Shown here: in pieces, positions 16,988 to 25,120 of the stretch
How positions within the stretch are numbered: position 1 is the first letter of the stretch
How the letters are laid out: each line of letters starts with the position of its first letter
Assembly (NCBI RefSeq): GCF_043195135.1
Contig: NZ_JBAFWP010000015.1
Length of the DNA: 64,000 bases
Strand: one strand, 5' to 3'
Source: NCEH01 sp043195135
Lineage (GTDB): Bacteria > Pseudomonadota > Alphaproteobacteria > Rhizobiales > Xanthobacteraceae
Notes under the pieces: generated by a model
Databases searched by the model: none
The model's input: the letters and a program-made list of their open reading frames with translations, nothing else
Told to the model about the DNA's origin: nothing
Program-made: the position numbers and the translations under genes

Positions 16988-17725
16988 ATGACCGCTCATT
17001 CCTCCCCATCGCCGGCCGCTCCTTCCCCCACGCGGTCCGCGCTCGCCACCCACTTTCTGCCGCACGGCGCCGGAGCGGCTCCGGTGGAATGGACTGTCAG
17101 CGACGCCCCGGTGCCCTATCCGCAGGCGATCGCCGCCATGGAGGCACGGGTCGCCGCCATCGCCGCCGGGACGGCGCCGGAGCTGGTATGGCTGCTGGAG
17201 CATCCCCCGCTCTACACCGCCGGCACCAGCGCCCGGCGCGAGGACCTGATCGACGCGCGCTTCCCCGTGTTCGAGACCGGGCGCGGCGGGCAGTTCACCT
17301 ATCACGGTCCCGGCCAGCGAGTGGCCTATGTGATGCTGAATCTCCGGCAGCGCAGTCCCGATCTGCGCCAATATGTCAGCGCGCTGGAAACCTGGCTCAT
17401 CGCCACCCTGTCCGCCTTCAACATCCGCGCCGAACGGCGCGAGGACCGGGTGGGCGTTTGGGTGGCGCGGCCGGGCCGGGAGGAGAAGATCGCCGCCATC
17501 GGCATTCGCGTGCGCCAATGGGTGAGTTTCCACGGAATCTCGCTGAATGTGAGCCCGGACCTCACCCATTTCGGCGGCATCGTGCCGTGCGGGGTGCGCG
17601 AGCACGGCGTGACCAGCCTGGAAGATCTCGGCCACCTTGCCAGCCTGCCCGAGGTGGACAGCGTGCTGCGGATCGCCTTCGAGGAGGTCTTCGGCGCGAC
17701 GCAAGCCGCCGCCGCTCCGGCTTGA
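16988..17725 (+). CDS. lipB: Lipoyl(octanoyl) transferase
   Basis: Transfers octanoate from acyl carrier protein to lipoyl domains of 2-oxoacid dehydrogenases and GcvH, the first step of lipoate biosynthesis. The 245-residue protein has the LipB signatures RGGQFTYHGPGQ, the catalytic Lys in EEKIAAIGI, the invariant FHGISLNV and the catalytic Cys in GIVPCGV. The 35-residue N-terminal extension rich in Ser/Pro is longer than in enterobacterial LipB. The start is the first ATG of the frame after the tRNA region. No lipA is adjacent. Confidence 0.95.
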   Translation: MTAHSSPSPAAPSPTRSALATHFLPHGAGAAPVEWTVSDAPVPYPQAIAAMEARVAAIAAGTAPELVWLLEHPPLYTAGTSARREDLIDARFPVFETGRGGQFTYHGPGQRVAYVMLNLRQRSPDLRQYVSALETWLIATLSAFNIRAERREDRVGVWVARPGREEKIAAIGIRVRQWVSFHGISLNVSPDLTHFGGIVPCGVREHGVTSLEDLGHLASLPEVDSVLRIAFEEVFGATQAAAAPA

Positions 17726-17837
17726 GCCGCCGCGCGCGGCCGGCTTAGCATGCGGCTTTTGGACCGGTTCCGCGCCTCATGCGGGGCCGGGCAAATCCGC
17801 TAAAGTCGCGCCGCAGCCGCTTGCGACGGGGAACAGG

Positions 17838-18881
17838 ATGGCACGCGCACTGTGGGTCGGGATCGGGAGCCTTCTGGCGATTCTGGCGGGGAGCGCTTCA
17901 GCGCCCGCCGGGGCCGGCGATCCCGCGCCGGCTGAGAGCGCCACCATCGCCCTGCTGCCCCGCCCGGGAAACAGCGGCTTTGCGAACTTCATCCGCGTTT
18001 CGGTCGGCGGCGGGCCGGCGGGATCGGTTCTCCTCGACACCGGCTCGACCGGGCTACGCATCCGCGCCGAGGCCGTCGGACCCGATGTGGAATTGACCGA
18101 CATTCCCCTGACTTATTCCTATTCGAGCGGAAATGTCCTCGAAGGCGTGCTCGGCTATGCCACCATCGCGTTTCCGGATTCGACCCCCGCCCTGGCGACC
18201 CCGCATCGCATCGCCATTCAGGTGGTGCGGAACGTCACCTGCAAGAGCGACCTGCCGGCGTGCCCGGGCTGGACGGCGCCGGAGATGGGGGTCATGGGCG
18301 TCGCCTATAATCCGGTTCCGGTCTTCAATCCCCTGGCACAGCTCGGCGGCACGCTCGCCAACGGCTTTATCGTGGTGGCGGATGATTTCGCCGATCCGGG
18401 CGTTGCTCCGCATCTGGTGGTGGGCTTGACGCCACAGAATAGCGCCGGCTTCTCCACCAGCCCGTTCGCGCCAGCAGACGGCGCCCAGCCGGCTGGGCTG
18501 AAGGCCTGGAACACCAAGAGCATCCCCACCTGTTTCACCGTGGATTCAGGACCGCCCGGCTGCTTTGCGACAGTGTTCGACACCGGGGCCGGCTCCGGCA
18601 GCTTCGAGACGCCCAACCTTGATCCGAGCCGGTTGCACACGCGGGTTCCCGCGGGCCACCTCGTCACCACGAGCGTCGCCGGCGTGATGAGCCTGACGGT
18701 GGAAAGCGGCCGGCGCGCGTGGATCGACCGCTACCGCTATGCCCCGCCCCACGGCGGCGTGAAGGGGTTCAATTCCGGCGGCCTGGTGTTTCGCCACTAC
18801 AAGGTGCTGTTCGATGCGGAGAACGGGCGCATCGGTTTCTCGCCAGCTGTCGCCGGCGCAAATGCGGCCGCAGCGCAATAA
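17838..18881 (+). CDS. Exported pepsin-like aspartic-protease-fold protein
   Basis: A 347-residue protein with a signal peptide (about 1-27) and two aspartic-protease motifs. The first is VLLDTGSTGLRI, with Asp67 in a DTGST context; the second is TVFDTGAG, with Asp248. The spacing of about 180 residues and the C-terminal YKVLFDAENGRIGFSP, which matches the last strand of pepsin-type enzymes, point to a bilobed pepsin-like fold rather than a retropepsin. Cys135/Cys142 and Cys232/Cys242 could form disulfides. The family is not firmly recognised (a DUF3443-type relationship is possible), and peptidase activity is inferred. The start is supported by GGGGAACAGG upstream. Confidence 0.7.
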   Translation: MARALWVGIGSLLAILAGSASAPAGAGDPAPAESATIALLPRPGNSGFANFIRVSVGGGPAGSVLLDTGSTGLRIRAEAVGPDVELTDIPLTYSYSSGNVLEGVLGYATIAFPDSTPALATPHRIAIQVVRNVTCKSDLPACPGWTAPEMGVMGVAYNPVPVFNPLAQLGGTLANGFIVVADDFADPGVAPHLVVGLTPQNSAGFSTSPFAPADGAQPAGLKAWNTKSIPTCFTVDSGPPGCFATVFDTGAGSGSFETPNLDPSRLHTRVPAGHLVTTSVAGVMSLTVESGRRAWIDRYRYAPPHGGVKGFNSGGLVFRHYKVLFDAENGRIGFSPAVAGANAAAAQ

Positions 18882-18901
18882 GGCGGGCCGCTTTCGCCGC
18901 G

Positions 18902-19378
18902 CTATTTGCCCGCAGGGGCGGCAGGGGCCGCGGCCGGGGCAGGCGCAGGCTTGGCGCGCACATAGGTTGTGCAGGCGGTCGCGATATAATTCGGTACCGA
19001 ATCGATCCAGCACAATTCCATGCTGTCGGCACTCACCTCGCCATCGCCCGAACTAAAATCGGTGGCGTAGACCACGCGCTTTCCATCACTGCGGAAGGTG
19101 CCGAGCAATATCTGTTCCTTGCCGCCTTTGGAAACCACCGCGCCACCGAAGGCGCGGCCGCTCTGCGTGTCGATGCGCACGCTCCAGGCCTCGGTGCCGG
19201 GGCGGTTCGCGAAATGCGGCGTATCCACGCGCAGGCGCATATCGTCCATGGGGGCGATGCTGAGATTGGAGCCGGCATGCTCCACGGGCGTCCAGAGGCC
19301 GACGATGTTCGGCGCGTCCGCCGCATATGCCGGCCCCGCCAGTCCGAGCATGATGGCCGCCACACCCACGCTCCGCAT
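18902..19378 (-). CDS. Exported protein of unknown function
   Basis: A 158-residue protein with a signal peptide (MRSVGVAAIMLGLAGPAYAA). A beta-rich domain begins NIVGLWTPVEHAGSNLSI, which recalls small periplasmic proteins that open with G-x-W lipocalin-like strands. Two cysteines near the end could pair, and an Ala/Pro/Lys-rich tail closes it. The start at 19378 is chosen because the signal peptide begins there. It lies between two convergent or co-directional genes with no functional hint from neighbours. Confidence 0.65.
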   Translation of the reverse strand: MRSVGVAAIMLGLAGPAYAADAPNIVGLWTPVEHAGSNLSIAPMDDMRLRVDTPHFANRPGTEAWSVRIDTQSGRAFGGAVVSKGGKEQILLGTFRSDGKRVVYATDFSSGDGEVSADSMELCWIDSVPNYIATACTTYVRAKPAPAPAAAPAAPAGK

Positions 19379-19421
19379 GCCCCTGCTCCCTGCAACCGGC
19401 CTCCGCGCGCGGCGGAGCACC

Positions 19422-20921
19422 TCAGATGCCCAGTTTGCTCTTGAGAATCTCGTTCAGCGCCTGAGGATTGGCCTTGCCCCCCGACGCCTTCATCGCCTGC
19501 CCCACGAACCAGCCGAGCATGGTGGGCTTGGCGATCACCTGGGCGACCTTGTCCGGATTGGCGGCGATGATCTCATCCACCACCTTCTCGATGGCGCCGG
19601 TATCGGTCACCTGCTTCAGGCCCCGGGCTTCGACGATCTCGCGCGGGTGCTGGCTGGTCTTTTCCTCGAGCAGGATCACCAGCACATCCTTGGCGATCTT
19701 GCCGGAGATGGTGTTGTCCGAGATCAGGTCCACGATGCCGGCGATCTGGGCCGGGGTGACGTGCACGCTGGAAACCGCCAGGCCGGCGGTGTTCGCATAG
19801 GCGGAAAGATCGCCCATGATCCAGTTGGCCACCAGCTTGGCGTTGCGGGTGGTGGCGCCTTCCGCCTTCACTGCCGCCTCGAAATAGTCCGCCGTTTCCT
19901 TCTCGGCCACCAGGATGGAGGCGTCATAGGGCGTCAGGCCGTAATCGGAGATGAAGCGGGCCTTCTTCTCGTCCGGCAGCTCAGGCAGCGCCGCGTCCAG
20001 CGAGCGCACGAAGGGCTCTTCCAGCACCAGCGGCAGCAGGTCGGGATCCGGGAAATAGCGATAATCGTGCGCTTCTTCCTTGGAGCGCATGGACCGCGTC
20101 TCGCCCTTGTTGGGGTCGAACAGGCGCGTCTCCTGGTCGATGGCGCCGCCGTCCTCCAGGATCTCGATCTGGCGGCGGGCCTCAACCTCGATCGCCTGGC
20201 CGATGAAGCGGATGGAGTTCACGTTCTTGATCTCGCAGCGCGTGCCCAAAGGCTCGCCCGGCCGGCGCACGGAGACGTTCACGTCGGCCCGAAGGTTGCC
20301 CTTCTCCATGTCGCCGTCGCAGGTGCCGAGATAGCGCAGGATGGAGCGCAGCTTCGTCACATAGGCCCGCGCTTCCTCCGACGAGCGCAGGTCCGGGCGC
20401 GAGACGATCTCCATCAGCGCCACGCCGGAGCGGTTCAGGTCCACGAACGAAAGCGAGGGGGAAAGGTCGTGGATCGACTTTCCCGCGTCCTGCTCCAGAT
20501 GCAGCCGCTCGATGCCCACGGTGATGCTCTCGCCGTCCGGCAGATCGACGATCACCTCGCCCTCGCCGACGATGGGATATTTGTACTGGCTGATCTGATA
20601 GCCCTGGGGCAGATCGGGATAGAAATAATTCTTCCGGTCGAACACCGAGCGCAGATTGATCTGCGCCTTCAGGCCGAGCCCCGTGCGCACCGCCTGGGCA
20701 ACGCATTCCTTGTTGATCACCGGCAGCATGCCGGGCATCGCGGCGTCCACCAGCGACACATGGTCGTTGGGCGGCCCGCCGAATGCGGTGGAGGCGCCTG
20801 AGAACAGCTTGGCGTTGGAAGCCACCTGAGCATGCACTTCCATGCCGATCACCACCTCCCAATCGCCCGTGGCTCCACGAATGAGCTTCCTGGCATCGGC
20901 GGGTCGAACGTGAGCGGTCAT
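19422..20921 (-). CDS. gatB: Asp-tRNA(Asn)/Glu-tRNA(Gln) amidotransferase subunit B
   Basis: GatB binds misacylated Glu-tRNA(Gln) or Asp-tRNA(Asn) and phosphorylates it for transamidation by the GatCAB complex. The 499-residue protein begins the cradle domain with WEVVIGMEVHAQV, contains FSGASTAFGGPPN, YFYPDLPQGYQISQ and EEAHDYRYFPDPDLLP, and ends with the YqeY-type tail domain (GWFVGQAMKASGGKANP). Length is typical. Its partners gatC and gatA lie about 12 kb away on the same strand, not adjacent. The start at 20921 discards a 48-codon upstream open extension. Confidence 0.96.
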   Translation of the reverse strand: MTAHVRPADARKLIRGATGDWEVVIGMEVHAQVASNAKLFSGASTAFGGPPNDHVSLVDAAMPGMLPVINKECVAQAVRTGLGLKAQINLRSVFDRKNYFYPDLPQGYQISQYKYPIVGEGEVIVDLPDGESITVGIERLHLEQDAGKSIHDLSPSLSFVDLNRSGVALMEIVSRPDLRSSEEARAYVTKLRSILRYLGTCDGDMEKGNLRADVNVSVRRPGEPLGTRCEIKNVNSIRFIGQAIEVEARRQIEILEDGGAIDQETRLFDPNKGETRSMRSKEEAHDYRYFPDPDLLPLVLEEPFVRSLDAALPELPDEKKARFISDYGLTPYDASILVAEKETADYFEAAVKAEGATTRNAKLVANWIMGDLSAYANTAGLAVSSVHVTPAQIAGIVDLISDNTISGKIAKDVLVILLEEKTSQHPREIVEARGLKQVTDTGAIEKVVDEIIAANPDKVAQVIAKPTMLGWFVGQAMKASGGKANPQALNEILKSKLGI

Positions 20922-21039
20922 CGCGGTCCTTCGCAACTGGCGCGGCATCTGCCGCAGGTGATGTGTGTCCCTACTCCCGCGACCCGCTCTCTGGCAACCT
21001 TGGGAGCATTGCGCAGGGCCCTGCGCGTCGGGCGAAAGG

Positions 21040-22314
21040 TCACGCGCGCGCGGCCTCGCCGGCATCGAGGCTCAGCCGCACGCGGCCGCCGGCGATCTCC
21101 AGCCGAAGACGGCGGTGGCGCACGAGATAGAGGATGGCCACAGCCATCGCGCCGAAGCCGGACGCGGCACCGATTCCGAGCGCCCAGCGCGGGCCCGCCG
21201 CGTCGGCCACGAAGCCGACCAGCGGCGCCCCGAGCGGCGCACCGCCCAGCGCGATCGCGAGCAGCAGGGACAGCACGCGGCCACGCATGTCCGGCGCCGT
21301 GGACAATTGCACAAGGCCATTGGTGGAGGTCGTGAAGGTCTGGGCGGAAACGCCGATGACGATCAAGGCCAGCGCAAACAGCCAATAGTCCGGCATGACC
21401 GCGGCGAGAGCGAAGCCGGTGCCGAAGATGCCTGCGCCGACCAGCAGATGGGGAATGTCCGGCCGCTCCCGCCATGCCGCCATCAGCGCGCCGGCAACCG
21501 AGCCCAGCGCCATCATCGAGGTGAGCAGCCCGTATTCGCGCGCGCCGACGTGGAAGATGTTGACCGCCATGGCCGAAATGAAGATCGGAAAATTGAGCCC
21601 GAAGGTGCCGATGAGGAACAGCATGAACAAGACCGCCTTCAGGTCCGGCCGCCGCCACACATAGCGGATGCCCTCGATGAGGGCGCCCCGGCGCCTGGCC
21701 GCCCGGGCGACCGGATGGAGCGCGTCGAGGCGCAGCAAAGCGAGTGAGCCGAGCACGGCGGCGAACGAAGCGGCATTGATGAGGAATACCCATCCCGAAC
21801 CGAACTCGGCGATGAGCAGACCCGCGGCCGCCGGGCCGATCATCCGCGCGGCATTGAACGAGGTGGAATTCAGCGCCACCGCATTGGCCAGGTCGGCTTC
21901 CCCGACCAGCTCGGAAACGAAGGTCTGGCGTGCCGGCATGTCGAACGCCGCGACGCAACCGAGCAGAAGCGCGAACACATCCACGTGCCACAGCCGCACC
22001 CGGCCGGAAATCGTAAGCAGCCCGAGCCCGAGCGCCAGCAGCCCCAGGGCCGCCTGCGTGGCGATGATCAGCCGGCGTCGATCCAGCCTGTCGGCGGCAA
22101 GTCCGGTCCATGGCAGAAGCAGGATCTGCGGTGCGAATTGCAGCGCCACCACCATCCCGAGCGCCGACGCGTTGTTCGGGGTGAGGACGGCAAGGACGAG
22201 CCAGTCCTGGGCGGTGCGCTGCATCCATGTGCCGACATTGGAGACCAGCGCGCCGCCGGCCCAGAGTCGGTAATTATAGGTTCCGAGCGCACGGAACACC
22301 CCGTCCGTTGGCAT
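21040..22314 (-). CDS. MFS transporter (EntS/MFS_3 type)
   Basis: A 424-residue major-facilitator protein with twelve predicted spans. Family features are NYRLWAGGALVSNVGTWMQRTAQDWLV at the N-terminus and the loop GLAADRLDRRRL between helices 2 and 3. It belongs to the group with the enterobactin exporter EntS and is likely a drug or metabolite exporter; the substrate is unknown. Its ATG follows the stop of the upstream small membrane protein with no gap, and the set is led by a MarR regulator, so drug- or metabolite-induced export is plausible. Confidence 0.85.
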   Translation of the reverse strand: MPTDGVFRALGTYNYRLWAGGALVSNVGTWMQRTAQDWLVLAVLTPNNASALGMVVALQFAPQILLLPWTGLAADRLDRRRLIIATQAALGLLALGLGLLTISGRVRLWHVDVFALLLGCVAAFDMPARQTFVSELVGEADLANAVALNSTSFNAARMIGPAAAGLLIAEFGSGWVFLINAASFAAVLGSLALLRLDALHPVARAARRRGALIEGIRYVWRRPDLKAVLFMLFLIGTFGLNFPIFISAMAVNIFHVGAREYGLLTSMMALGSVAGALMAAWRERPDIPHLLVGAGIFGTGFALAAVMPDYWLFALALIVIGVSAQTFTTSTNGLVQLSTAPDMRGRVLSLLLAIALGGAPLGAPLVGFVADAAGPRWALGIGAASGFGAMAVAILYLVRHRRLRLEIAGGRVRLSLDAGEAARA

Positions 22315-22641
22315 TCAGGCGCCGTCCGTCAGATTGCCGCCGTTGAACCGGCCGAACCTGCGGGCGAGCAGGACGCCGGCGACCAGCATTCCTGCGCCCA
22401 GCGCCGCCGCCTCGTCCAGGGCACCGAGATCGATGGTCCCCGCGCGGAGGATAAGGTAGGCGATCACAAGATTGGCGATGCCCCAAACCACGTTGACCGT
22501 CGCCGAGGAGAGCCCCTCTCCAGGCGGGCGGGCGAATGGCGATTGGAAGGCACGCCCCATGACACCGCTGACGAAGTGCGGCACGGCATTGGTGAGCACG
22601 GCGCCGCCGAGAAAAAGCGAGGCCTCATGAAGCCAATCCAT
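22315..22641 (-). CDS. Small multi-span membrane protein
   Basis: A 108-residue protein with about three hydrophobic segments: LFLGGAVLTNAVPHFVSGV, VNVVWGIANLVIAYLIL and ALGAGMLVAGVLLA. No known family was recognised with certainty. The start at 22641 is preferred because the upstream extension of the frame overlaps the isochorismatase-like gene. It lies between that gene and the MFS exporter, touching the latter, and probably belongs to the same MarR-controlled unit. Confidence 0.7.
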   Translation of the reverse strand: MDWLHEASLFLGGAVLTNAVPHFVSGVMGRAFQSPFARPPGEGLSSATVNVVWGIANLVIAYLILRAGTIDLGALDEAAALGAGMLVAGVLLARRFGRFNGGNLTDGA

Positions 22642-22678
22642 CCTGTTGCATTCCTCTGACGGGTGAGCCGCAGCACCG

Positions 22679-23233
22679 CTAGCGGGCGAAGAGGTCGACG
22701 ATCTCCTGGGTCGCACCCAGCTCGCCCAGGCGCGGGAAGATGCGCAGAATCGAATTGTCGTGTGCCTCCGCCCGCATGTCGGTCATGGCGTCGGTGGCCA
22801 GCGTGACGTTGAAGCCCAGCTCGTAGGCCTGGCGGGCGGTGGATTCGACACCGATGCTGGTGGCGACGCCGGCAAGCACCACCTGCGTCACACCCAGCCC
22901 CCGCAGATGGTCCTCAAGGCCGGTCTTGGTGAAAGCGCCCCAGCTCCGCTTGGTGACACGATGATCGCCGGGCTGGGCATTCAGTTCCGGCACCAGATCG
23001 GTCCATCCGGCCGGAAAATCCCAGCTTCTCGGGGGCTGCTCGGTGCGGCCCGGCGCGCCGCCGGCGACGTTCACCAGCACCACCGGCAGACCGCGCGCGC
23101 GGAAGACCTCCGCAAGGATCGCCGCCTGCCGCACCACCTCTCCGACAGGGTGAGCGGTGGGGAGCGAGACGATGCCGTTCTGAAGATCGATCAGGATCAG
23201 GGCTGTACGGGGGTCGAGCGTGGTGACGGCCAT
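22679..23233 (-). CDS. Isochorismatase-like protein lacking the catalytic cysteine
   Basis: A 184-residue isochorismatase-superfamily protein. The Asp (LIDLQNG, Asp16) and Lys (VTKRSWGAF, Lys95) of the usual Asp-Lys-Cys triad are present. The position of the nucleophilic Cys in the G-V-A-T-x-x-C-V loop is Gly128 (GVATSIGVEST). It therefore cannot use the thiol mechanism of nicotinamidases; it could act like Cys-less isochorismatases or be non-catalytic. The LATDAMTDM segment is intact. It lies second in a MarR-led group with a small membrane protein and an MFS exporter. Confidence 0.82.
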   Translation of the reverse strand: MAVTTLDPRTALILIDLQNGIVSLPTAHPVGEVVRQAAILAEVFRARGLPVVLVNVAGGAPGRTEQPPRSWDFPAGWTDLVPELNAQPGDHRVTKRSWGAFTKTGLEDHLRGLGVTQVVLAGVATSIGVESTARQAYELGFNVTLATDAMTDMRAEAHDNSILRIFPRLGELGATQEIVDLFAR

Positions 23234-23309
23234 GGGGGCCTCCGGCGGGGGTGACGAGGGGATCGAGACGGGAGGGCAAACGGGACGGGCAGACCCGGCC
23301 GCGTGCGCA

Positions 23310-23744
23310 TCAGGATTCGGCGAGCTGTTTGATCAGCGCGATGGCTGCCACGAGGGTCTGTCGCTCTTCCGGATCGAGCGTTGCCATCGCCGCCAGGAGC
23401 CATTTCCGCTTGGCCAGGGTGCGCTTGCGGCGTTCCTCGACACCGGCCTCGGTGAGCCCGAACAGGATCTGGCGGCCATCGGTGGGATGCGGCCGCCGCT
23501 GCACCAGCCCCTCCTGCTCAAGCCCGGCGAGAATGGTGCCCATGGATTGCGGCTTCATGGATTCGATGCGGGCCAGCTCGGCGGTCGTCATCCATCCGCT
23601 GTGCTCCAGACGGGCCAGGGTGCCCATCTGCGACAGATTGAGCTCGTTGGGATTTCCCTCCGTCCGCAGGCGGCGCAGGAGCTGTCCCAACGCCAGCGAC
23701 AGCTCGGCGACGGCGATCTCGGCGGGATCTGGCTGATCAGTCAT
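23310..23744 (-). CDS. MarR family transcriptional regulator
   Basis: A 144-residue winged-helix repressor of the MarR family. Visible features are the dimerisation helix AELSLALGQLLRRLR, the recognition region MTTAELARIESMKPQSMGTILAGLEQEGLVQRRPHPTDGRQI, with the conserved D-x-R of the wing, and a long C-terminal helix. It is first in the series regulator, isochorismatase-like protein, small membrane protein, MFS transporter, and a perfect palindrome lies 26-39 bp upstream of its start. Autoregulation and control of the downstream exporter in response to a small aromatic ligand is the likely role. Confidence 0.88.
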   Translation of the reverse strand: MTDQPDPAEIAVAELSLALGQLLRRLRTEGNPNELNLSQMGTLARLEHSGWMTTAELARIESMKPQSMGTILAGLEQEGLVQRRPHPTDGRQILFGLTEAGVEERRKRTLAKRKWLLAAMATLDPEERQTLVAAIALIKQLAES

Positions 23745-23769
23745 AAGGACATCATGAACCTTGGAAGAA

Positions 23770-23783
23770 AAACTTGCAAGTTT
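23770..23783. promoter_or_regulatory. MarR operator palindrome
   Basis: AAACTTGCAAGTTT is a perfect 14-bp palindrome in the regulator's own upstream region, AT-rich against a GC-rich background. ACTTGCAAGT-type cores are typical binding sites of MarR-family dimers. Its position next to the marR start suggests autorepression. The glycosyltransferase gene on the other side begins 181 bp away and may also be affected. Confidence 0.72.
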
Positions 23784-23963
23784 AACTTCTAATATGCGCG
23801 CCAGCGGCCGCGCCGGAGCGGACCGCAACGGATCCGACGCGCCCACGGGCGGGTCGCGCACCGGCAGGGATCCAGGCTGACGCGCCCCGGCGTTTCCACC
23901 CTCCCGCGCCCGTGCTAAGCCGCAGGCGGATCCTGAAGGGTTCGAGCCTGCGAAGGGAAGAAT

Positions 23964-25001
23964 ATGCGTCTGGCGTCCGTCACTCTCGCACGCGATGAAG
24001 CGGACATCATCGAAGTCTTCGTCCGGCACAACCTGCATTTCGTCGACCGCATGTACATCATCGACGACGGCAGCACCGACGCGACGCGGGACATCCTGCA
24101 CCTGCTCCAGGGCGAGGGCCTGCCACTGGTGCGGATCGAGGATGGCGCGCACGCCGCCTACAACCAGGGCCGGCGCACGACCGGCCTCATGCATCGCGCG
24201 ATGCAGGATGAGCCGTGGGATTTCATATTCGCCCTCGACGCTGACGAATTCATCGACATCGCGGATCGCACGTCCCTCGAAGCGGAGCTGAACGCTTTGC
24301 CCGAGCCGCGCATCGGCGCCTTCTCCGTGACCAATTATTATCCGCACGCGGACGACGACGCCTCGGATCCCAACCCGCTGTCGCGCCTCACCCATGTGCT
24401 GGACCTGCCGCGCGGAGCCGGAAAGGTGATCGTGCCCGGAACCTTCGCCGGCCATCCCGAGACGCTCATCTCTGACGGCAACCACATCATCAGCCGCTGG
24501 CACGCCGAGCAGCCCGTGACCCTGCTTGCCACCGCCGACCTGGCCCATTTCCCGGTGCGGTCGGACGATCAATTGGTGGCGAAATGTATGGTCAGCTATA
24601 TCCGCTGGCGCGCCCGGCCGGACTACAAGGCGTCCACCGCCTCCCATCACATCGAGGGCGCCGGCGCGCTGATGAAGGAACCCGGCCTGCTGCTGGAGCA
24701 TCCGGACGAGCTTTTGCTCGCTTATATTCCCCAGCTCGATGGACCCGTGGCGGTGCGGCCATTCGTCCAGCGCCGCGCGGCCCCGCGCTATCTCGATCTC
24801 GCCCGCACCTATCCGTATCGGCGGGTGCTGGCGAGCCTCGACGCCCTGGTGGAGGGCGCGCGCGCCGGCACGGCGGAACTGAATGCCCTGCGGGTCCAAG
24901 TGGCGAAGGCGCAGGCGCCGTTCCATCTCGCGCTCGCCGCCGCGCTGCGCAAGATGCGGCGCTCGTTCCTCAAGCGCTGGCTGTCCCTGCGGACGAAGTG
25001 A
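23964..25001 (+). CDS. Glycosyltransferase family 2-like protein
   Basis: A 345-residue cytoplasmic GT-A-type protein. The nucleotide-binding region reads VTLARDEADIIEVFVRHNLHFVDRMYIIDDGSTD, with the acidic metal motif DADEFID further on (about 92-98). This is the compact GT2_4 (DUF/Pfam Glyco_tranf_2_4) type, common near polysaccharide genes. The C-terminal 100 residues are basic and helical and may contact the membrane. AAGGGA lies before the ATG. The acceptor is unknown and no polysaccharide cluster surrounds it. Confidence 0.82.
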   Translation: MRLASVTLARDEADIIEVFVRHNLHFVDRMYIIDDGSTDATRDILHLLQGEGLPLVRIEDGAHAAYNQGRRTTGLMHRAMQDEPWDFIFALDADEFIDIADRTSLEAELNALPEPRIGAFSVTNYYPHADDDASDPNPLSRLTHVLDLPRGAGKVIVPGTFAGHPETLISDGNHIISRWHAEQPVTLLATADLAHFPVRSDDQLVAKCMVSYIRWRARPDYKASTASHHIEGAGALMKEPGLLLEHPDELLLAYIPQLDGPVAVRPFVQRRAAPRYLDLARTYPYRRVLASLDALVEGARAGTAELNALRVQVAKAQAPFHLALAAALRKMRRSFLKRWLSLRTK

Positions 25002-25120
25002 CAGTCCGCGGCGGGGCTCGCCAGCCGCCAGTCGGTGGCATACATTAAACCAGAACAAGCAGACTGGGCCGGCGCGAGCGTCCGAGCCCGGCGCAGGCAG
25101 GTCAGGGAGACGCGAACGCC

